A stretch of DNA of 60,997 nt from Streptomyces virginiae (GTDB lineage: Bacteria; Actinomycetota; Actinomycetes; Streptomycetales; Streptomycetaceae). The stretch lies in NCBI RefSeq assembly GCF_000720455.1, contig NZ_JOAK01000032.1, forward strand, positions 1-60,997. Reading direction: 5' to 3'. Both the position numbers and the translations under genes were made by a program. The notes beneath the pieces are model-generated. The model was given only the letters and a program-made list of their open reading frames with translations, was not told the origin of the DNA and searched no databases. The stretch's first letter is position 1, and every line of letters starts with the position of its first letter. Shown here one piece after another: positions 10,297 through 18,977 of the stretch.

Positions 10297-11661
10297 TCAG
10301 TCGCAGCAGTCGCAGCAGCATTTGCACGGATTGCAGCAGCCGCCGCCACCGCCGCCGCAGCCGTCACCCGAGCCACCGCCCGAACCGCCGGAAGAGCCAC
10401 CCGAGCTGCCGCCGCCCCGGCCGCCGAACCAGCCGTCACTCCCGGAACCCTCACTCCCGGAACCGTCCCGGCTCGTCGAGCCGCCGTTGCGGTTGCCGTC
10501 GCCGAACTGCAAGGGCTCTGCGTCATCCTGGCCGTCGTCCTCGCTGCAGCTGCAGCAGGTGGAGCACGATCTGCAATCGCCGCACAGCCGGCGCCACTCG
10601 CGACACCGCCGGCACTGTCCCTCCGGCGGCCGGCCCGACGCCGTCACCCCACCGTCCGGGGCCGCGCCCGCAAGCTCCCCCACGGCGCAGGCCGTGCCGG
10701 TGCCGGTGCCGGTTCCCGACGGCGTTTGCGTCTCTGCACGGCGGCCCAGCCAGGACAGCATGGGCAGGCCCCGCACCTGGCGGCGGCGGTGCTGATGGTG
10801 ACGAGGCCGCGAGTCGAAGGCCCGGTCGACGGCACGCTCCAGCTCTGCGCCCAGAAGCGCCCGCGCCAACCGCCCGTCGACGAACACGGCGTCGGTCAGG
10901 GCGAGTCGGATCCCACGAACGGCGTCGTCGCAGAGCCGGCGCACCTCGGCGCGGTCCGCGCCGGTCACGGCGATCGGGTTCCACGCGCCGGACGCCTCGT
11001 CCGCGTCCAGGTCCTCCACCGCGTCCAGGAGATGCGCCAGCCGACCGAACAGCCGGCCGGCTTCCGCCAGCGGTTCGGCGTTGCCCGGGCGGTCCGTGAG
11101 CACTGCGGTGTACGCGAAGGCGGCCGCGGTCGCCGTCTCCGAAGGCTCCGTGACCGTCAGCAGCGAGCCACCGGGGCCGGTCAACCGCTCGACGTCCGGC
11201 TGGCGTTCGACCGCCGCGAGCAGCAGCGCGGTGTCGAAGCCGAGTCGTTCGCCGCCTGCGACGCCCGCACGGTCCCAGGCGTGGGCGATCCGGCGTGCCG
11301 CCAGCGCCACCGGGCGGCGGCCCACCAGGCCGTCACCATCGGCCGCGTGGTCACGCATCTTCGCTGCGGCCAGCACCAGCGACACCGTCGCCGCCAGCCG
11401 CGCCCCCTCACCCTGCGCCACGTCCGCCGACCGCATCCCGCGCAGCGGGCACGGCCCGGCACCCCGCCGCCAGTCCCCGGGGCGCTGCGACTGCGCTTCG
11501 GTCAGCACCGAGAGGATCAGGCCGTCGTAGTTGGTGGCCACCCTCGCGAACTGCCCGTACTCGCTGCGCAAAGCCAGGCACAGCCCGCACAGATGCGCCA
11601 TCCACTCGGTACGCAAGCCCTCGCCCAGGCGATGACGGCACGGCCTGATGATTCCGAACAC
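10297..11661 (-). CDS. DUF5685-type protein with Cys-cluster and Gly/Cys-rich tail
   Basis: A 454-residue protein whose first 280 residues match the Streptomyces DUF5685 family from memory (FGIIRPCRHRLGEGL, then HLCGLCLAL with paired cysteines). The GTG start lies just after GGGGGAGA. After a GTGTGTGT linker near residue 310 comes a dense cysteine block (CRRCREWRRLCGDC, then CSTCCSC), a roughly 60-residue Gly/Ser-rich stretch, and a tail ending CCNPCKCCCDCCD. The tail suggests metal or Fe-S binding, or disulfide cross-linking. No transmembrane helix stands out. Function is unknown. The DNA for the linker and Gly-rich parts contains short tandem repeats. Confidence 0.75.
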   Translation of the reverse strand: MFGIIRPCRHRLGEGLRTEWMAHLCGLCLALRSEYGQFARVATNYDGLILSVLTEAQSQRPGDWRRGAGPCPLRGMRSADVAQGEGARLAATVSLVLAAAKMRDHAADGDGLVGRRPVALAARRIAHAWDRAGVAGGERLGFDTALLLAAVERQPDVERLTGPGGSLLTVTEPSETATAAAFAYTAVLTDRPGNAEPLAEAGRLFGRLAHLLDAVEDLDADEASGAWNPIAVTGADRAEVRRLCDDAVRGIRLALTDAVFVDGRLARALLGAELERAVDRAFDSRPRHHQHRRRQVRGLPMLSWLGRRAETQTPSGTGTGTGTACAVGELAGAAPDGGVTASGRPPEGQCRRCREWRRLCGDCRSCSTCCSCSEDDGQDDAEPLQFGDGNRNGGSTSRDGSGSEGSGSDGWFGGRGGGSSGGSSGGSGGGSGDGCGGGGGGCCNPCKCCCDCCD

Positions 11662-11819
11662 CGAAGTTCTCCCCCGTAGGAACAGCAACCCGGACGGATC
11701 CGGTCGGTCGGCTCACGGACGCAAGACCGCACACATGCGGCACGACCCGGCGTGACGTCGACCGCGTGCGACATCAACGCGCGGCCGACATCCTAGATGG
11801 TCGGGGGTGTGGAGGCGTC

Positions 11820-12554
11820 CTACGCGAACCCGCCCCATACGGCGGCTCCGCCCTGCGCGGCACCGGCAGTGGCGTCGATCCGGTAGGTGTCGTCCTTCGC
11901 GTCGCGTCCGCCGGCGGCGTGGTCGTACTGGCCGGCGAAGACGTGCTCGCCGGACGGGACGGTCCTGCCGGGTCTGAGGGTCCACCGGTAGACCAGGAAG
12001 CCGCCCTCCTCGCGCGCGGTGAGGTCGAAGTCCCCTGCGGGGCGGGTCCGCCAGCTACCGGTGTCCTTCACCCCCTCGGTGAGGGCGATGCGCAGCTCGA
12101 CGACGAGCGCGGTGAGCGGCGCCCTCGCCTTGAGCGTGACGTTGCTCTGAGCCCAATAGGCGTTGCTGTGGGGGTCGACGGAGCCGTCGGCCCACAGTGG
12201 ACCGTCCTCGGTCCGGCTGCCCTCGGTCGGCGGCGCCGTGCGGCCGGTGGCGGACGGGGCGGCGGCGGACGGGGCGGCGGGCGTCGGGGCGGCGGCCGTC
12301 GGATTCCGTGGCGGGTCCGGGGTGTGCACGACAGCGACCACCGTGAGGGCGCTCACCGTCAGGGTGCCGGCGGTGGCCAGGGTCGCGAGGACGGTCCTCG
12401 GCCAGTACAGGGCGCGGATGCGCTCGCGTGCCCGTGGTCGGTGGGCGGCGCCGGGACGGGCCGTGCCGCGCTCGACGCGGGCCAGCATGCGGGCCCGGTC
12501 GGGCAGGTGGGCTTCGGCGCTCCCGCGCAGCAGGTCGCGCAGTTCGTCGGTCAC
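11820..12554 (-). CDS. Membrane-anchored anti-sigma-like protein
   Basis: A 244-residue protein with a cytoplasmic N-terminus of about 50 residues, one transmembrane helix (about residues 51-75) and an external domain after a Pro/Ala-rich linker. Its GTG start overlaps the stop of the sigma gene (GTGA), so both are made together. That coupling and topology are those of a membrane anti-sigma or sigma-associated sensor. It lacks an obvious HxxxCxxC zinc anti-sigma motif, so the inhibitory role is inferred. The outer domain is not recognised. Confidence 0.7.
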   Translation of the reverse strand: MTDELRDLLRGSAEAHLPDRARMLARVERGTARPGAAHRPRARERIRALYWPRTVLATLATAGTLTVSALTVVAVVHTPDPPRNPTAAAPTPAAPSAAAPSATGRTAPPTEGSRTEDGPLWADGSVDPHSNAYWAQSNVTLKARAPLTALVVELRIALTEGVKDTGSWRTRPAGDFDLTAREEGGFLVYRWTLRPGRTVPSGEHVFAGQYDHAAGGRDAKDDTYRIDATAGAAQGGAAVWGGFA

Positions 12555-13078
12555 CGGGTTCCCCTTCCCACCAGCTCGTCCGCGGCCCGGGCGCCGAGCA
12601 GCCGCTGCAGTTCCGCCGTCCCCTTCGAGGTCTGGCTCTTCACCGTACCCACCGATATCCCGAGCGCCGCCGCGGTGTCCTTCTCCGAGAGGTCGAAGGC
12701 GTGCCGCAGTACCACGCAGGCGCGTTTGCGGAAGGGCAGCGTGTCCAGCGCGGCCCGCACGTCCATGACGGCGGCCATGTCCGGGCCGTCGGTCCGCTCC
12801 GGGCGGTGCGACCAGAACAGCAGGACGCGGCGCCGCTCACGTACCGTGCTCCGGATCCGGCTGCGGGCGAGGTTGGCGACGATCCCCCGGGCGTAGGCGG
12901 CCGGGGAGTCGGCGCGGCGGGCCCTGTCCCAGTGGTGCCAGAGCGCGACCATCGCGTCGGCGGCGAGGTCGTCGGCCGCGTCCGCCTCTCCGGTCAGCAG
13001 GTACGCCAGGCGGGAGAGTTCGGCGTGGTGGCGTTCGAAGAACGCGCGGAAGTCCGCGGCCGCCTCGTCTTCGGTCAT
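12551..13078 (-). CDS. ECF RNA polymerase sigma factor (SigE-like subfamily)
   Basis: A 175-residue ECF sigma factor. Region 2 is seen in FFERHHAELSRLAYLLTGEADAADDLAADA. Region 4 has ALDTLPFRKRACVVLRHAFDLSEKDTAAALGISVGTVKSQ, a typical recognition helix-turn-helix. The ATG of MTEDEAAADF is preferred; the frame is open for 100 codons upstream but that part looks non-coding. It overlaps by four bases with the membrane protein that follows. Target promoters are not known. Confidence 0.85.
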   Translation of the reverse strand: MTEDEAAADFRAFFERHHAELSRLAYLLTGEADAADDLAADAMVALWHHWDRARRADSPAAYARGIVANLARSRIRSTVRERRRVLLFWSHRPERTDGPDMAAVMDVRAALDTLPFRKRACVVLRHAFDLSEKDTAAALGISVGTVKSQTSKGTAELQRLLGARAADELVGRGTR

Positions 13079-13203
13079 GGCCTCGGTACGGCCTCTCGGT
13101 GCGACGGGGGCGATCTCAGGCAGGTGCCGGAGCGTAGCAGTCCGTTCGAGTGCCCGTTCGGACACCTCGGTGCGCCCGGGCCCGGTCCGCACAGTGGCGC
13201 CCA

Positions 13204-15549
13204 TCAGCCCGTCGGGTTCCAGCCGTCGGTGCCGGCCAGGTAGGCGCGGGCGGTGTGGGCTGCGGCCTGGTCCGGGCCGAGCTGGGGCCGGGTCGCTCCG
13301 CTGCCGGCGCCGGGGCCCGTGTTGGCGTACTCGGCGAACCGGGCGGACTTCCAGGAGAAGCCCCCCATGTCGGTCCACGGCCCCTCGGTCTTCACGGCTG
13401 CGGGCAGGCTCGTGTTGCGGATGACGAGCCGGCCGACCGCGCTCTCGGCGGGGTGCCAGGGCCGGCCGAGGTAGTAGGTCCCGGGCCGGGCGGGGCTGCT
13501 GATCGTACTGTCGGTGATGAGGATCCCGTACGGCTTGGCCGCATCGGTGTTCGGCGCGGCGAGATATCCGTTGTGGCCGCCGGTCGCGGCCCCCCGGTCG
13601 CGCAGGGTGAAGTTGACGCGGTCGTAGACGGCGGTGGCGTTGCCGAAGACGAAGTCGACGTCCCCCGCGATGAAGCAGTGGCGGAAGTACTGCCGGTACT
13701 GGCCGGTGGCCGAGGGAGCCCAGTTGAGGACGGTGTCCTGGTGCCCGATGAAACGCGAGTTGAGGTACTTCTGGCGGTCGCCCGACGCGTTGACCGCCAC
13801 GGCCTGGGTGTCCCTGACGTCCGGGTGCGCCGACCTGTCCCAGGTGTTCTCGACCGTCACGCCGGTGACGGTGATGTCGTTCGCCGAGAAGGTCGCGGTG
13901 GCACTGCCCGCGGTTCCGTACGTACCGCCTCCGGGTTTCGGCGTGCCGGAGGCGTTGTCGTAGGTGATGACGACGTCCTCGGCATTGCCGGTGGCGCCCT
14001 TGAGGGTCAGCCCTTGCTTGGAGGCGGGGACGTTCAGCGTCTCCCGGTAGGTGCCGCGCGAGACGAGGACGGTGTCGCGCGGAGCGGCGGCGTTGACGGC
14101 GGCCTGCACGGAACGGTGGTCTGCGGAGCCGTCGGCGGCGACCGTCAGCGTACGGCCGCCGGCCGAACCGGACGGGGCGGGAGCCTTGCCGCCGGTCTCG
14201 GTGAGGACGCCGGCGCCCGCCTCCCCCGCCTTCCCCGCAAGCTTCGTCGGCAGTCCGGCGGCGGGTTCCAGTCCGGCGGTGAGGGTGGGCCGCCAGCCGA
14301 CGGTGGTCTTGATCTTCTTCCCGGTGTCGGCGGAGTTGTGGGCGGCGACCAGGTCCACGGGGGCGCCGTCGACGAGGTTGCCGCTGCCCGCGACGGCTCC
14401 GGTGCCGTCGCCGCTGAGCAGCTGGGAGGTCTTCCGGTCGGAGGAGAGCTTCCAGTGGTTGTTCTGCGCGACGACCTGGGCGCCGGCACGGGAGTTGACG
14501 CTGTAGCTGTGCGCGTAGCCCTCCGACGCCGTGGTGTCGTAGTAGTTGTCGTACAGGTGGATCTGGCCCACCCGGGCGAGAGGGGCCCGCTGGACGACGC
14601 CCCGGAAGACGTTGTGGTGGAGCGTCACCCGCAGTTTGGTGTCCTTGTCGCTGCTGCCGATGAGCATCGTCTTGTCGTGGTTGCTGAACGTGTTGTATCC
14701 GACGGTGACCAGGTCGGAGGCGTTGGTGATGTCGAGGGCACCGTCGTGCACCTGGTACTCACGGCCGAAGTGGACCGGGTTGGCGGAATCCGGGTGCGGG
14801 TCGTCGGAGAAGCTGTTGTGGTCGACCCAGACATGGGTGGCGCCGCGCAGGCTGACGGCGTCGTAGGCGGAGTTCCAGTTGCCGGTGGAGCCGTCGGTCG
14901 GGTCCCACTGCGGGAAGCAGTCCCGGACGTCGGTGAGCGACAGGTTGCGGATGATCACGTTGTCGGCGTTCTTCACCACCAGGCTGCCGCCGGTGATGCC
15001 CGCTCCGGTGCCGGGGACGCCGACGACGGTGGTCCGCGCCGGCACCGGGAACACCATGCGGGCGGCCTGCCTGGCCTGGGCCGCCCTGCGGGCGTTCTCC
15101 TGAGCGCCGGACGGCACCTTGGCACGGCCCCAGACCGCGGGATCGTAGGCCTTGAGGTAGGAGTCGAGCGAGTAGCCGGTGCCCGCGGCGTAGTCCGCGC
15201 AGCTCTGCGACTTCCCGCTGTCGTCGGTGTTGGCGTCGATCAGGCCCTTGACCCGGACGATCCGCGGGGCGTCGGCCGGGCCCGCGGCCAGAGCTCTCGC
15301 CAGCTCGGCCCGGGTGGAGACGGTGAAGACGCGTGCGGTGGCCGCAGCCCGGCCGCCGGTGGTGCCCGTGCCGCTCGCGGCCCAGCCGTCCCGGGCGGGC
15401 AGCACGCCGTGGGCGAGGTCGGCGGGGGCCACGGCGTCCGCCGTCACGACCAGCGGCACGGCGCCGAGACCGGCGGCGACCAGGGTGGCCGCTCCGACCA
15501 GGGCGAACCTGCGGCGTCCGGTGGGTCGGCGATGGGGGGAAGCGGACAT
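13204..15549 (-). CDS. Secreted fusion of pectate lyase and pectin methylesterase
   Basis: A 781-residue exported enzyme. The N-terminus has a twin-arginine-like signal (RRRFALVGA) and an Ala-rich export segment. Residues about 70-435 are a pectate lyase PL1 beta-helix (VWVDHNSFSD, then RAPLARVGQIHLYDNYY with the catalytic arginine region). Residues about 455-775 are a CE8 pectinesterase (GHQDTVL, then DFVFGNATAVYDR with a catalytic Asp, and YLGRPW with the conserved Arg). One chain could therefore demethylate pectin and cleave the resulting pectate. The ATG is 8 bases after AAGGAG. No polysaccharide transporter is adjacent. A role in plant-debris growth or plant association is inferred. Confidence 0.9.
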   Translation of the reverse strand: MSASPHRRPTGRRRFALVGAATLVAAGLGAVPLVVTADAVAPADLAHGVLPARDGWAASGTGTTGGRAAATARVFTVSTRAELARALAAGPADAPRIVRVKGLIDANTDDSGKSQSCADYAAGTGYSLDSYLKAYDPAVWGRAKVPSGAQENARRAAQARQAARMVFPVPARTTVVGVPGTGAGITGGSLVVKNADNVIIRNLSLTDVRDCFPQWDPTDGSTGNWNSAYDAVSLRGATHVWVDHNSFSDDPHPDSANPVHFGREYQVHDGALDITNASDLVTVGYNTFSNHDKTMLIGSSDKDTKLRVTLHHNVFRGVVQRAPLARVGQIHLYDNYYDTTASEGYAHSYSVNSRAGAQVVAQNNHWKLSSDRKTSQLLSGDGTGAVAGSGNLVDGAPVDLVAAHNSADTGKKIKTTVGWRPTLTAGLEPAAGLPTKLAGKAGEAGAGVLTETGGKAPAPSGSAGGRTLTVAADGSADHRSVQAAVNAAAPRDTVLVSRGTYRETLNVPASKQGLTLKGATGNAEDVVITYDNASGTPKPGGGTYGTAGSATATFSANDITVTGVTVENTWDRSAHPDVRDTQAVAVNASGDRQKYLNSRFIGHQDTVLNWAPSATGQYRQYFRHCFIAGDVDFVFGNATAVYDRVNFTLRDRGAATGGHNGYLAAPNTDAAKPYGILITDSTISSPARPGTYYLGRPWHPAESAVGRLVIRNTSLPAAVKTEGPWTDMGGFSWKSARFAEYANTGPGAGSGATRPQLGPDQAAAHTARAYLAGTDGWNPTG

Positions 15550-15816
15550 GGGCGGTGGCTCCTTGGGGTGAGGTGCACTGTTCACCCCTCAGTTGCCGCC
15601 GGAGCCCGAAAGGTTGCCGGGCACCCGCCGGAATTTCTCCGCGGCCTTGGTGACCGGGTCCCGCGGGGAGCTTGGGCGAAGGTTCTGAGCGCTGTCGTCG
15701 ACGGGCCGGGTGGGACGGACCGGCGTCGGTGTCGTAGCGTGATCGTCCACTGCATGGAGTGACCGTGCGCCGGCTGGTCCGTACGCGAGCTTCCGGCGGA
15801 GAGCGAGGAGGCCGCG

Positions 15817-16194
15817 ATGACCGAACCGACGAAGCCCGTGATCGAACTTCCGGGGGGTGAAGCTCCGCAGGAGCTGACGGTCCGTGACCTCGTCGTGGGG
15901 GACGGGGCCGAGGCGAAGCCGGGCAGGGTCGTCCGGGTTCACTACGTCGGGGTGACCTTCGAGTCCGGAGCGGAGTTCGACGCCTCCTGGGACCGGGAGC
16001 AGCCGTTCAAGTTCGCCGTGGGTGGTGGCAGGGTCATCAAGGGCTGGGACCGGGGAATCAGGGGGATGAGGGTCGGCGGTCGGCGCGAGATCATCGTTCC
16101 CCCGCGCCTCGGCTACGGCAACCAGTCCCCCTCGCCCTTGATCCCGGCGGGTTCCACGCTCGTCTTCGTGGTGGACCTGCTCTCGGTGGTCTGA
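15817..16194 (+). CDS. FKBP-type peptidyl-prolyl cis-trans isomerase
   Basis: A 125-residue single-domain FKBP without a signal peptide, so cytoplasmic. It has the family core VRVHYVGVTFESGAEFDASWDR, FAVGGGRVIKGWDRGI, RREIIVPPRLGYG and a final LVFVVDLLSV strand. Pocket aromatic residues (Y, F, W, Y) are present. It would speed up proline isomerisation during folding. Strong GAGGAG ribosome site upstream of ATG. It converges on the MerR-like gene with 8 bases between the stops. Confidence 0.92.
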   Translation: MTEPTKPVIELPGGEAPQELTVRDLVVGDGAEAKPGRVVRVHYVGVTFESGAEFDASWDREQPFKFAVGGGRVIKGWDRGIRGMRVGGRREIIVPPRLGYGNQSPSPLIPAGSTLVFVVDLLSVV

Positions 16195-16202
16195 GGGGTC
16201 GC

Positions 16203-16541
16203 TCAGGCCGAGGCCGGTGGGTCCGTGGATTCGGCGGCACGGCGGTATTCGGCGTTGATGCGCTGGGCTTCTTCGAGCTGGTCTTCGAGGATGATGATGC
16301 GGCAGGCCGCCTCGATGGGGGTGCCCTGGTCCACGAGTTCCCGCGCACGGGCGGCGATGCGCAACTGGTAGCGGGAGTATCGGCGGTGACCGCCCGCGGA
16401 GCGGAGCGGGGTGATCAGGCGGGCTTCGCCGATGGCCCGCAGGAAGCCCTGGGTGGTGCCGAGCATCTCGGCGGCCCGGCCCATCGTGTAGGCGGGGTAG
16501 TCGTCGTCGTCGAGCCGGTCGAACGAGTCGTCTGCTGTCAT
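16203..16541 (-). CDS. MerR-type helix-turn-helix protein
   Basis: A 112-residue protein with a MerR-like DNA-binding head (YTMGRAAEMLGTTQGFLRAIGEARLITPLRSAGGHRRYS) and a short helical tail (AARARELVDQGTPIEAACRIIILEDQLEEAQRINAEYRRA) instead of an effector domain. Such small MerR proteins commonly accompany the cold-shock/DEAD-box helicase set in Streptomyces, which lies just upstream here. No cysteine sensor pair is present, so it is not a metal- or redox-MerR. Targets are unknown. Confidence 0.85.
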   Translation of the reverse strand: MTADDSFDRLDDDDYPAYTMGRAAEMLGTTQGFLRAIGEARLITPLRSAGGHRRYSRYQLRIAARARELVDQGTPIEAACRIIILEDQLEEAQRINAEYRRAAESTDPPASA

Positions 16542-16567
16542 TGCACCTCAATCATGGGACGCGTGGA

Positions 16568-16599
16568 GGGGCCCTGATGCCGTACGGCACCAGGGCCCC
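16568..16599 (-). terminator. Hairpin upstream of the MerR-type gene
   Basis: A 9-bp stem (GGGGCCCTG/CAGGGCCCC) enclosing an inner palindrome TGCCGTACGGCA. It lies between the strong terminator of the helicase operon and the MerR start, 26 bases upstream of that start. It could be a second terminator or a regulatory structure in the leader of the MerR gene. Confidence 0.5.
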
Positions 16600-16680
16600 G
16601 AAGGAACTTCTACACCATCTGCCGACTCCGGTACCGCCCCGACCTCCGGATCCGGCGGGTGAGCGTCGCCGCCCCGACAT

Positions 16681-16721
16681 GCGCGCAGGGCCCGACCGGC
16701 TGTGTGCCGGTCGGGCCCTGC
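16681..16721 (-). terminator. Strong terminator of the helicase/CBS/SCO5918-like operon
   Basis: A perfect 18-bp stem (GCGCAGGGCCCGACCGGC and its complement) with a 5-base loop, 42 bases after the stop of the SCO5918-like gene. No U-tract. This is the clearest terminator in the region and separates the operon from the MerR-type gene. Confidence 0.85.
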
Positions 16722-16762
16722 GCGTGCGCCGGGTGCCGACGCGCGCCTTCCCCGGTCGGCCG

Positions 16763-17071
16763 TCAGACGGCCGCGGTGCCGAGCATCGCCGAGGCGTGCT
16801 CCAGCGGGCTGAGGACGCGGGCGGGCGCCGCGGCCCGGGGAAGGCCCCGGCAGGTGAAGCCGAGCTGGGTCATGGCCCGCAGGACTTCGCCGGCGCTGAA
16901 GTCGCGGCGGTCCTGGCGGGTGATGACCTGGCCGACCTGTTTGGCGGGGTAGGTGCGGCGGCCGATGGTCACGGACTCACCGGTGACCTCCTCGGGCTTG
17001 ACGCCCTTCATCGATTCCAGGACGCCGTTCCTGGTCAGGTCGAACGGGAAGCGGGCGATGACGCAGCGCAT
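16763..17071 (-). CDS. SCO5918-family small protein
   Basis: A 102-residue cytoplasmic protein beginning MRCVIARFPFDLTRNGV and containing GRRTYPAKQVGQVITRQDRRDFSAGEV. I recognise this as the conserved Streptomyces protein called SCO5918 in S. coelicolor, where it also sits beside a CBS protein, a DEAD-box helicase and a cold-shock protein. The family has no established biochemical role. Its positive charge and conserved neighbours suggest a job in RNA handling in the cold. It lies 44 bases after the CBS gene, in the same direction. Confidence 0.8.
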   Translation of the reverse strand: MRCVIARFPFDLTRNGVLESMKGVKPEEVTGESVTIGRRTYPAKQVGQVITRQDRRDFSAGEVLRAMTQLGFTCRGLPRAAAPARVLSPLEHASAMLGTAAV

Positions 17072-17115
17072 GGTGCCTCACAGGCAGAAGGGGAATGGTC
17101 CGGCAGCGGGGCGGT

Positions 17116-17397
17116 TCAGCCTGCGAGGGCCGGGACGTCGCGCAGCCTGAGCCGGTCCGTGTACGCGTCGCCGGCCCGGACGGCGGCGAGCTGGGCCTGG
17201 GTGACCCGTCCGGTGTACACACCGGACGGGTCGCAGACGAGCAGATGCCCCTCGCGGGCACTGGCCATGACGGACAGGGCCACTTCGACCGTCATGTCGT
17301 CACAGATCTGCGGGACGCCCGCCTCCGGGGCGTCGCCCGCCGTCCTCTGGCCCGGGTCTGCGTTGCGGGAGCGGAACGGCATCTGGATCAGCGTCAA
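17116..17397 (-). CDS. Single-CBS-domain protein
   Basis: A 93-residue protein whose residues about 30-85 form one CBS motif (ICDDMTVEVALSVMASAREGHLLVCD, then GVYTGRVTQAQLAAV). CBS domains normally come in pairs that bind adenosine nucleotides, so a dimer is probably needed to make one Bateman module. It follows the helicase gene by 48 bases. It may sense ATP/AMP for the helicase, but this is inference from position alone. Confidence 0.8.
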   Translation of the reverse strand: MTLIQMPFRSRNADPGQRTAGDAPEAGVPQICDDMTVEVALSVMASAREGHLLVCDPSGVYTGRVTQAQLAAVRAGDAYTDRLRLRDVPALAG

Positions 17398-17445
17398 AAT
17401 CGTGCCTCCTGCGGGGTTGGGCCGGCTTGGGCGATCGAGGGGTTC

Positions 17446-18969
17446 TCAGGCCGCCGCGTCGAAGGCTGTCCGGCGCTCGGCCACGCGCCGGGCCGCCGAG
17501 GCGGAACTGCGCCGGCCGCGGGAGGCCGTGCTGCGCTTGGACCGCTCCGACACCGGCGCGGTGATGGTGACGGGGACGCCCGAGGGGGTGCGCGCACCGG
17601 TGATGCGATGGAGCGCGTCGTCGCCGGAGCGGACCTGAGTTGCCTGGGGAACGATGCCGGCCGCGGTCATGAGGCGGGTCATCTCACGGCGCTGGCCGGG
17701 GGTGACCAGCGTGACGACGCTGCCGGACTCGCCGGCGCGGGCGGTGCGGCCGCCCCGGTGGAGGTAGTCCTTGTGGTCGGCCGGCGGGTCGACGTTCACG
17801 ACGAGGTCGAGGTTGTCGACGTGGATGCCCCGGGCGGCGACGTTCGTGGCGACGAGCACGCTGACGTGCCCGGTCTTGAACTGGGCCAGGGTGCGCGTGC
17901 GCTGGCCCTGGGACTTGCCGCCGTGCAGGGCGGCAGCGCGGACCCCGTTGTGGAGCAGGTCCTGGGTGAGGCGGTCCACGGCGTGCTTGGTGTCGAGGAA
18001 CATGATCACCCGGCCGTCGCGGGCTGCGATCTCGATGGTGGTCGCCTGCTTGTCCGTGCCGTGGACGTGCAGGACGTGGTGTTCCATGGTGGTGACCGCG
18101 CCCTGCGAGGGATCCACGGAGTGGACGACGGGGTCGGTCAGGTAGCGGCGCACCAGGAGATCGACGTTGCGGTCCAGGGTCGCGGAGAACAGCATCCGCT
18201 GGCCGTCCGGGCGCACCTGGTCCAGGAGCGCCGTGACCTGCGGCATGAAGCCCATGTCGGCCATCTGGTCGGCTTCGTCGAGGACCGTGACGGCGACCTG
18301 GTCGAGCCGGCAGTCGCCGCGGTCGATGAGGTCCTTGAGGCGCCCCGGGGTGGCCACGACGACTTCGGTTCCGCCGCGCAGCGCACTCGCCTGCCTGCCG
18401 ATCGGCATCCCGCCGACCACGGTGGTCAGACGCAGTCCGACGGCGCGGCCGTAGGGTGCGAGGGCCTGGTTGACCTGCTGGGCGAGTTCCCGGGTCGGGA
18501 CCAGGACCAGTGCCAGGGGCTGACGCGGCTCTGCGCGCCGTCCGGCGGTGCGGGCCAGGAGCGCCAGGCCGAAGGCGAGGGTCTTGCCGGAGCCGGTACG
18601 TCCTCGGCCGAGGACGTCGCGGCCGGCGAGGGAGTTCGGCAAGGTCGCGCCCTGGATCGGGAACGGCACCGACAGCCCCTGGGCACCGAGCGCGGCCAGC
18701 AGCTCGGCGGACAGGTCGAGATCGGCGAACGCCTCGACCGCGGGCAGCGCGGGAGTGATCGTCTTCGGCAGGGCGAACTCACCGGGTACCGCGGCGGGGC
18801 GTCGGCCGTGGCCGCCACCCGAGCGGCTCGGGCCCCCCGAACGGGCCGGGGCGGACGAACCGAAGCGGTTGCCCCGACCCGAGCCCGAGCCCGAGCCGGA
18901 CCCGAAAGCGGGGGCCCCGGTGCGGCCTCGGGTACGGGAAGAACGGTTGTTCGTACGCGTGGGGTTCAT
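17446..18969 (-). CDS. DEAD-box RNA helicase
   Basis: A 507-residue DEAD-box helicase. Visible motifs are the Q-motif (PFPIQGATLP), Walker A (GRGRTGSGKTLAF), PTRELA, TPGRL, DEAD (VLDEADQMADMGF), SAT (LFSATL), ARGIH and HRGGRTARAG. The N-terminal 60 residues are Arg/Gly/Ser-rich and basic, an RNA-binding extension. It would unwind RNA duplexes, likely for growth in the cold given the CspA gene upstream. I chose the ATG of MNPTRTNNRS, 6 bases after AAGGAAGG; that ribosome site is part of a perfect hairpin. A GTG nine codons earlier is less likely. Confidence 0.92.
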   Translation of the reverse strand: MNPTRTNNRSSRTRGRTGAPAFGSGSGSGSGRGNRFGSSAPARSGGPSRSGGGHGRRPAAVPGEFALPKTITPALPAVEAFADLDLSAELLAALGAQGLSVPFPIQGATLPNSLAGRDVLGRGRTGSGKTLAFGLALLARTAGRRAEPRQPLALVLVPTRELAQQVNQALAPYGRAVGLRLTTVVGGMPIGRQASALRGGTEVVVATPGRLKDLIDRGDCRLDQVAVTVLDEADQMADMGFMPQVTALLDQVRPDGQRMLFSATLDRNVDLLVRRYLTDPVVHSVDPSQGAVTTMEHHVLHVHGTDKQATTIEIAARDGRVIMFLDTKHAVDRLTQDLLHNGVRAAALHGGKSQGQRTRTLAQFKTGHVSVLVATNVAARGIHVDNLDLVVNVDPPADHKDYLHRGGRTARAGESGSVVTLVTPGQRREMTRLMTAAGIVPQATQVRSGDDALHRITGARTPSGVPVTITAPVSERSKRSTASRGRRSSASAARRVAERRTAFDAAA

Positions 18970-18977
18970 GCAGAACC

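Noticed and set aside
10297..10620. Cys/Gly-rich tail of the DUF5685 protein as a hidden lanthipeptide or other RiPP precursor
   Set aside because: There is no separate start with a ribosome site, no leader-like sequence, and no modification enzyme nearby. The stretch continues the reading frame of the 454-residue protein.
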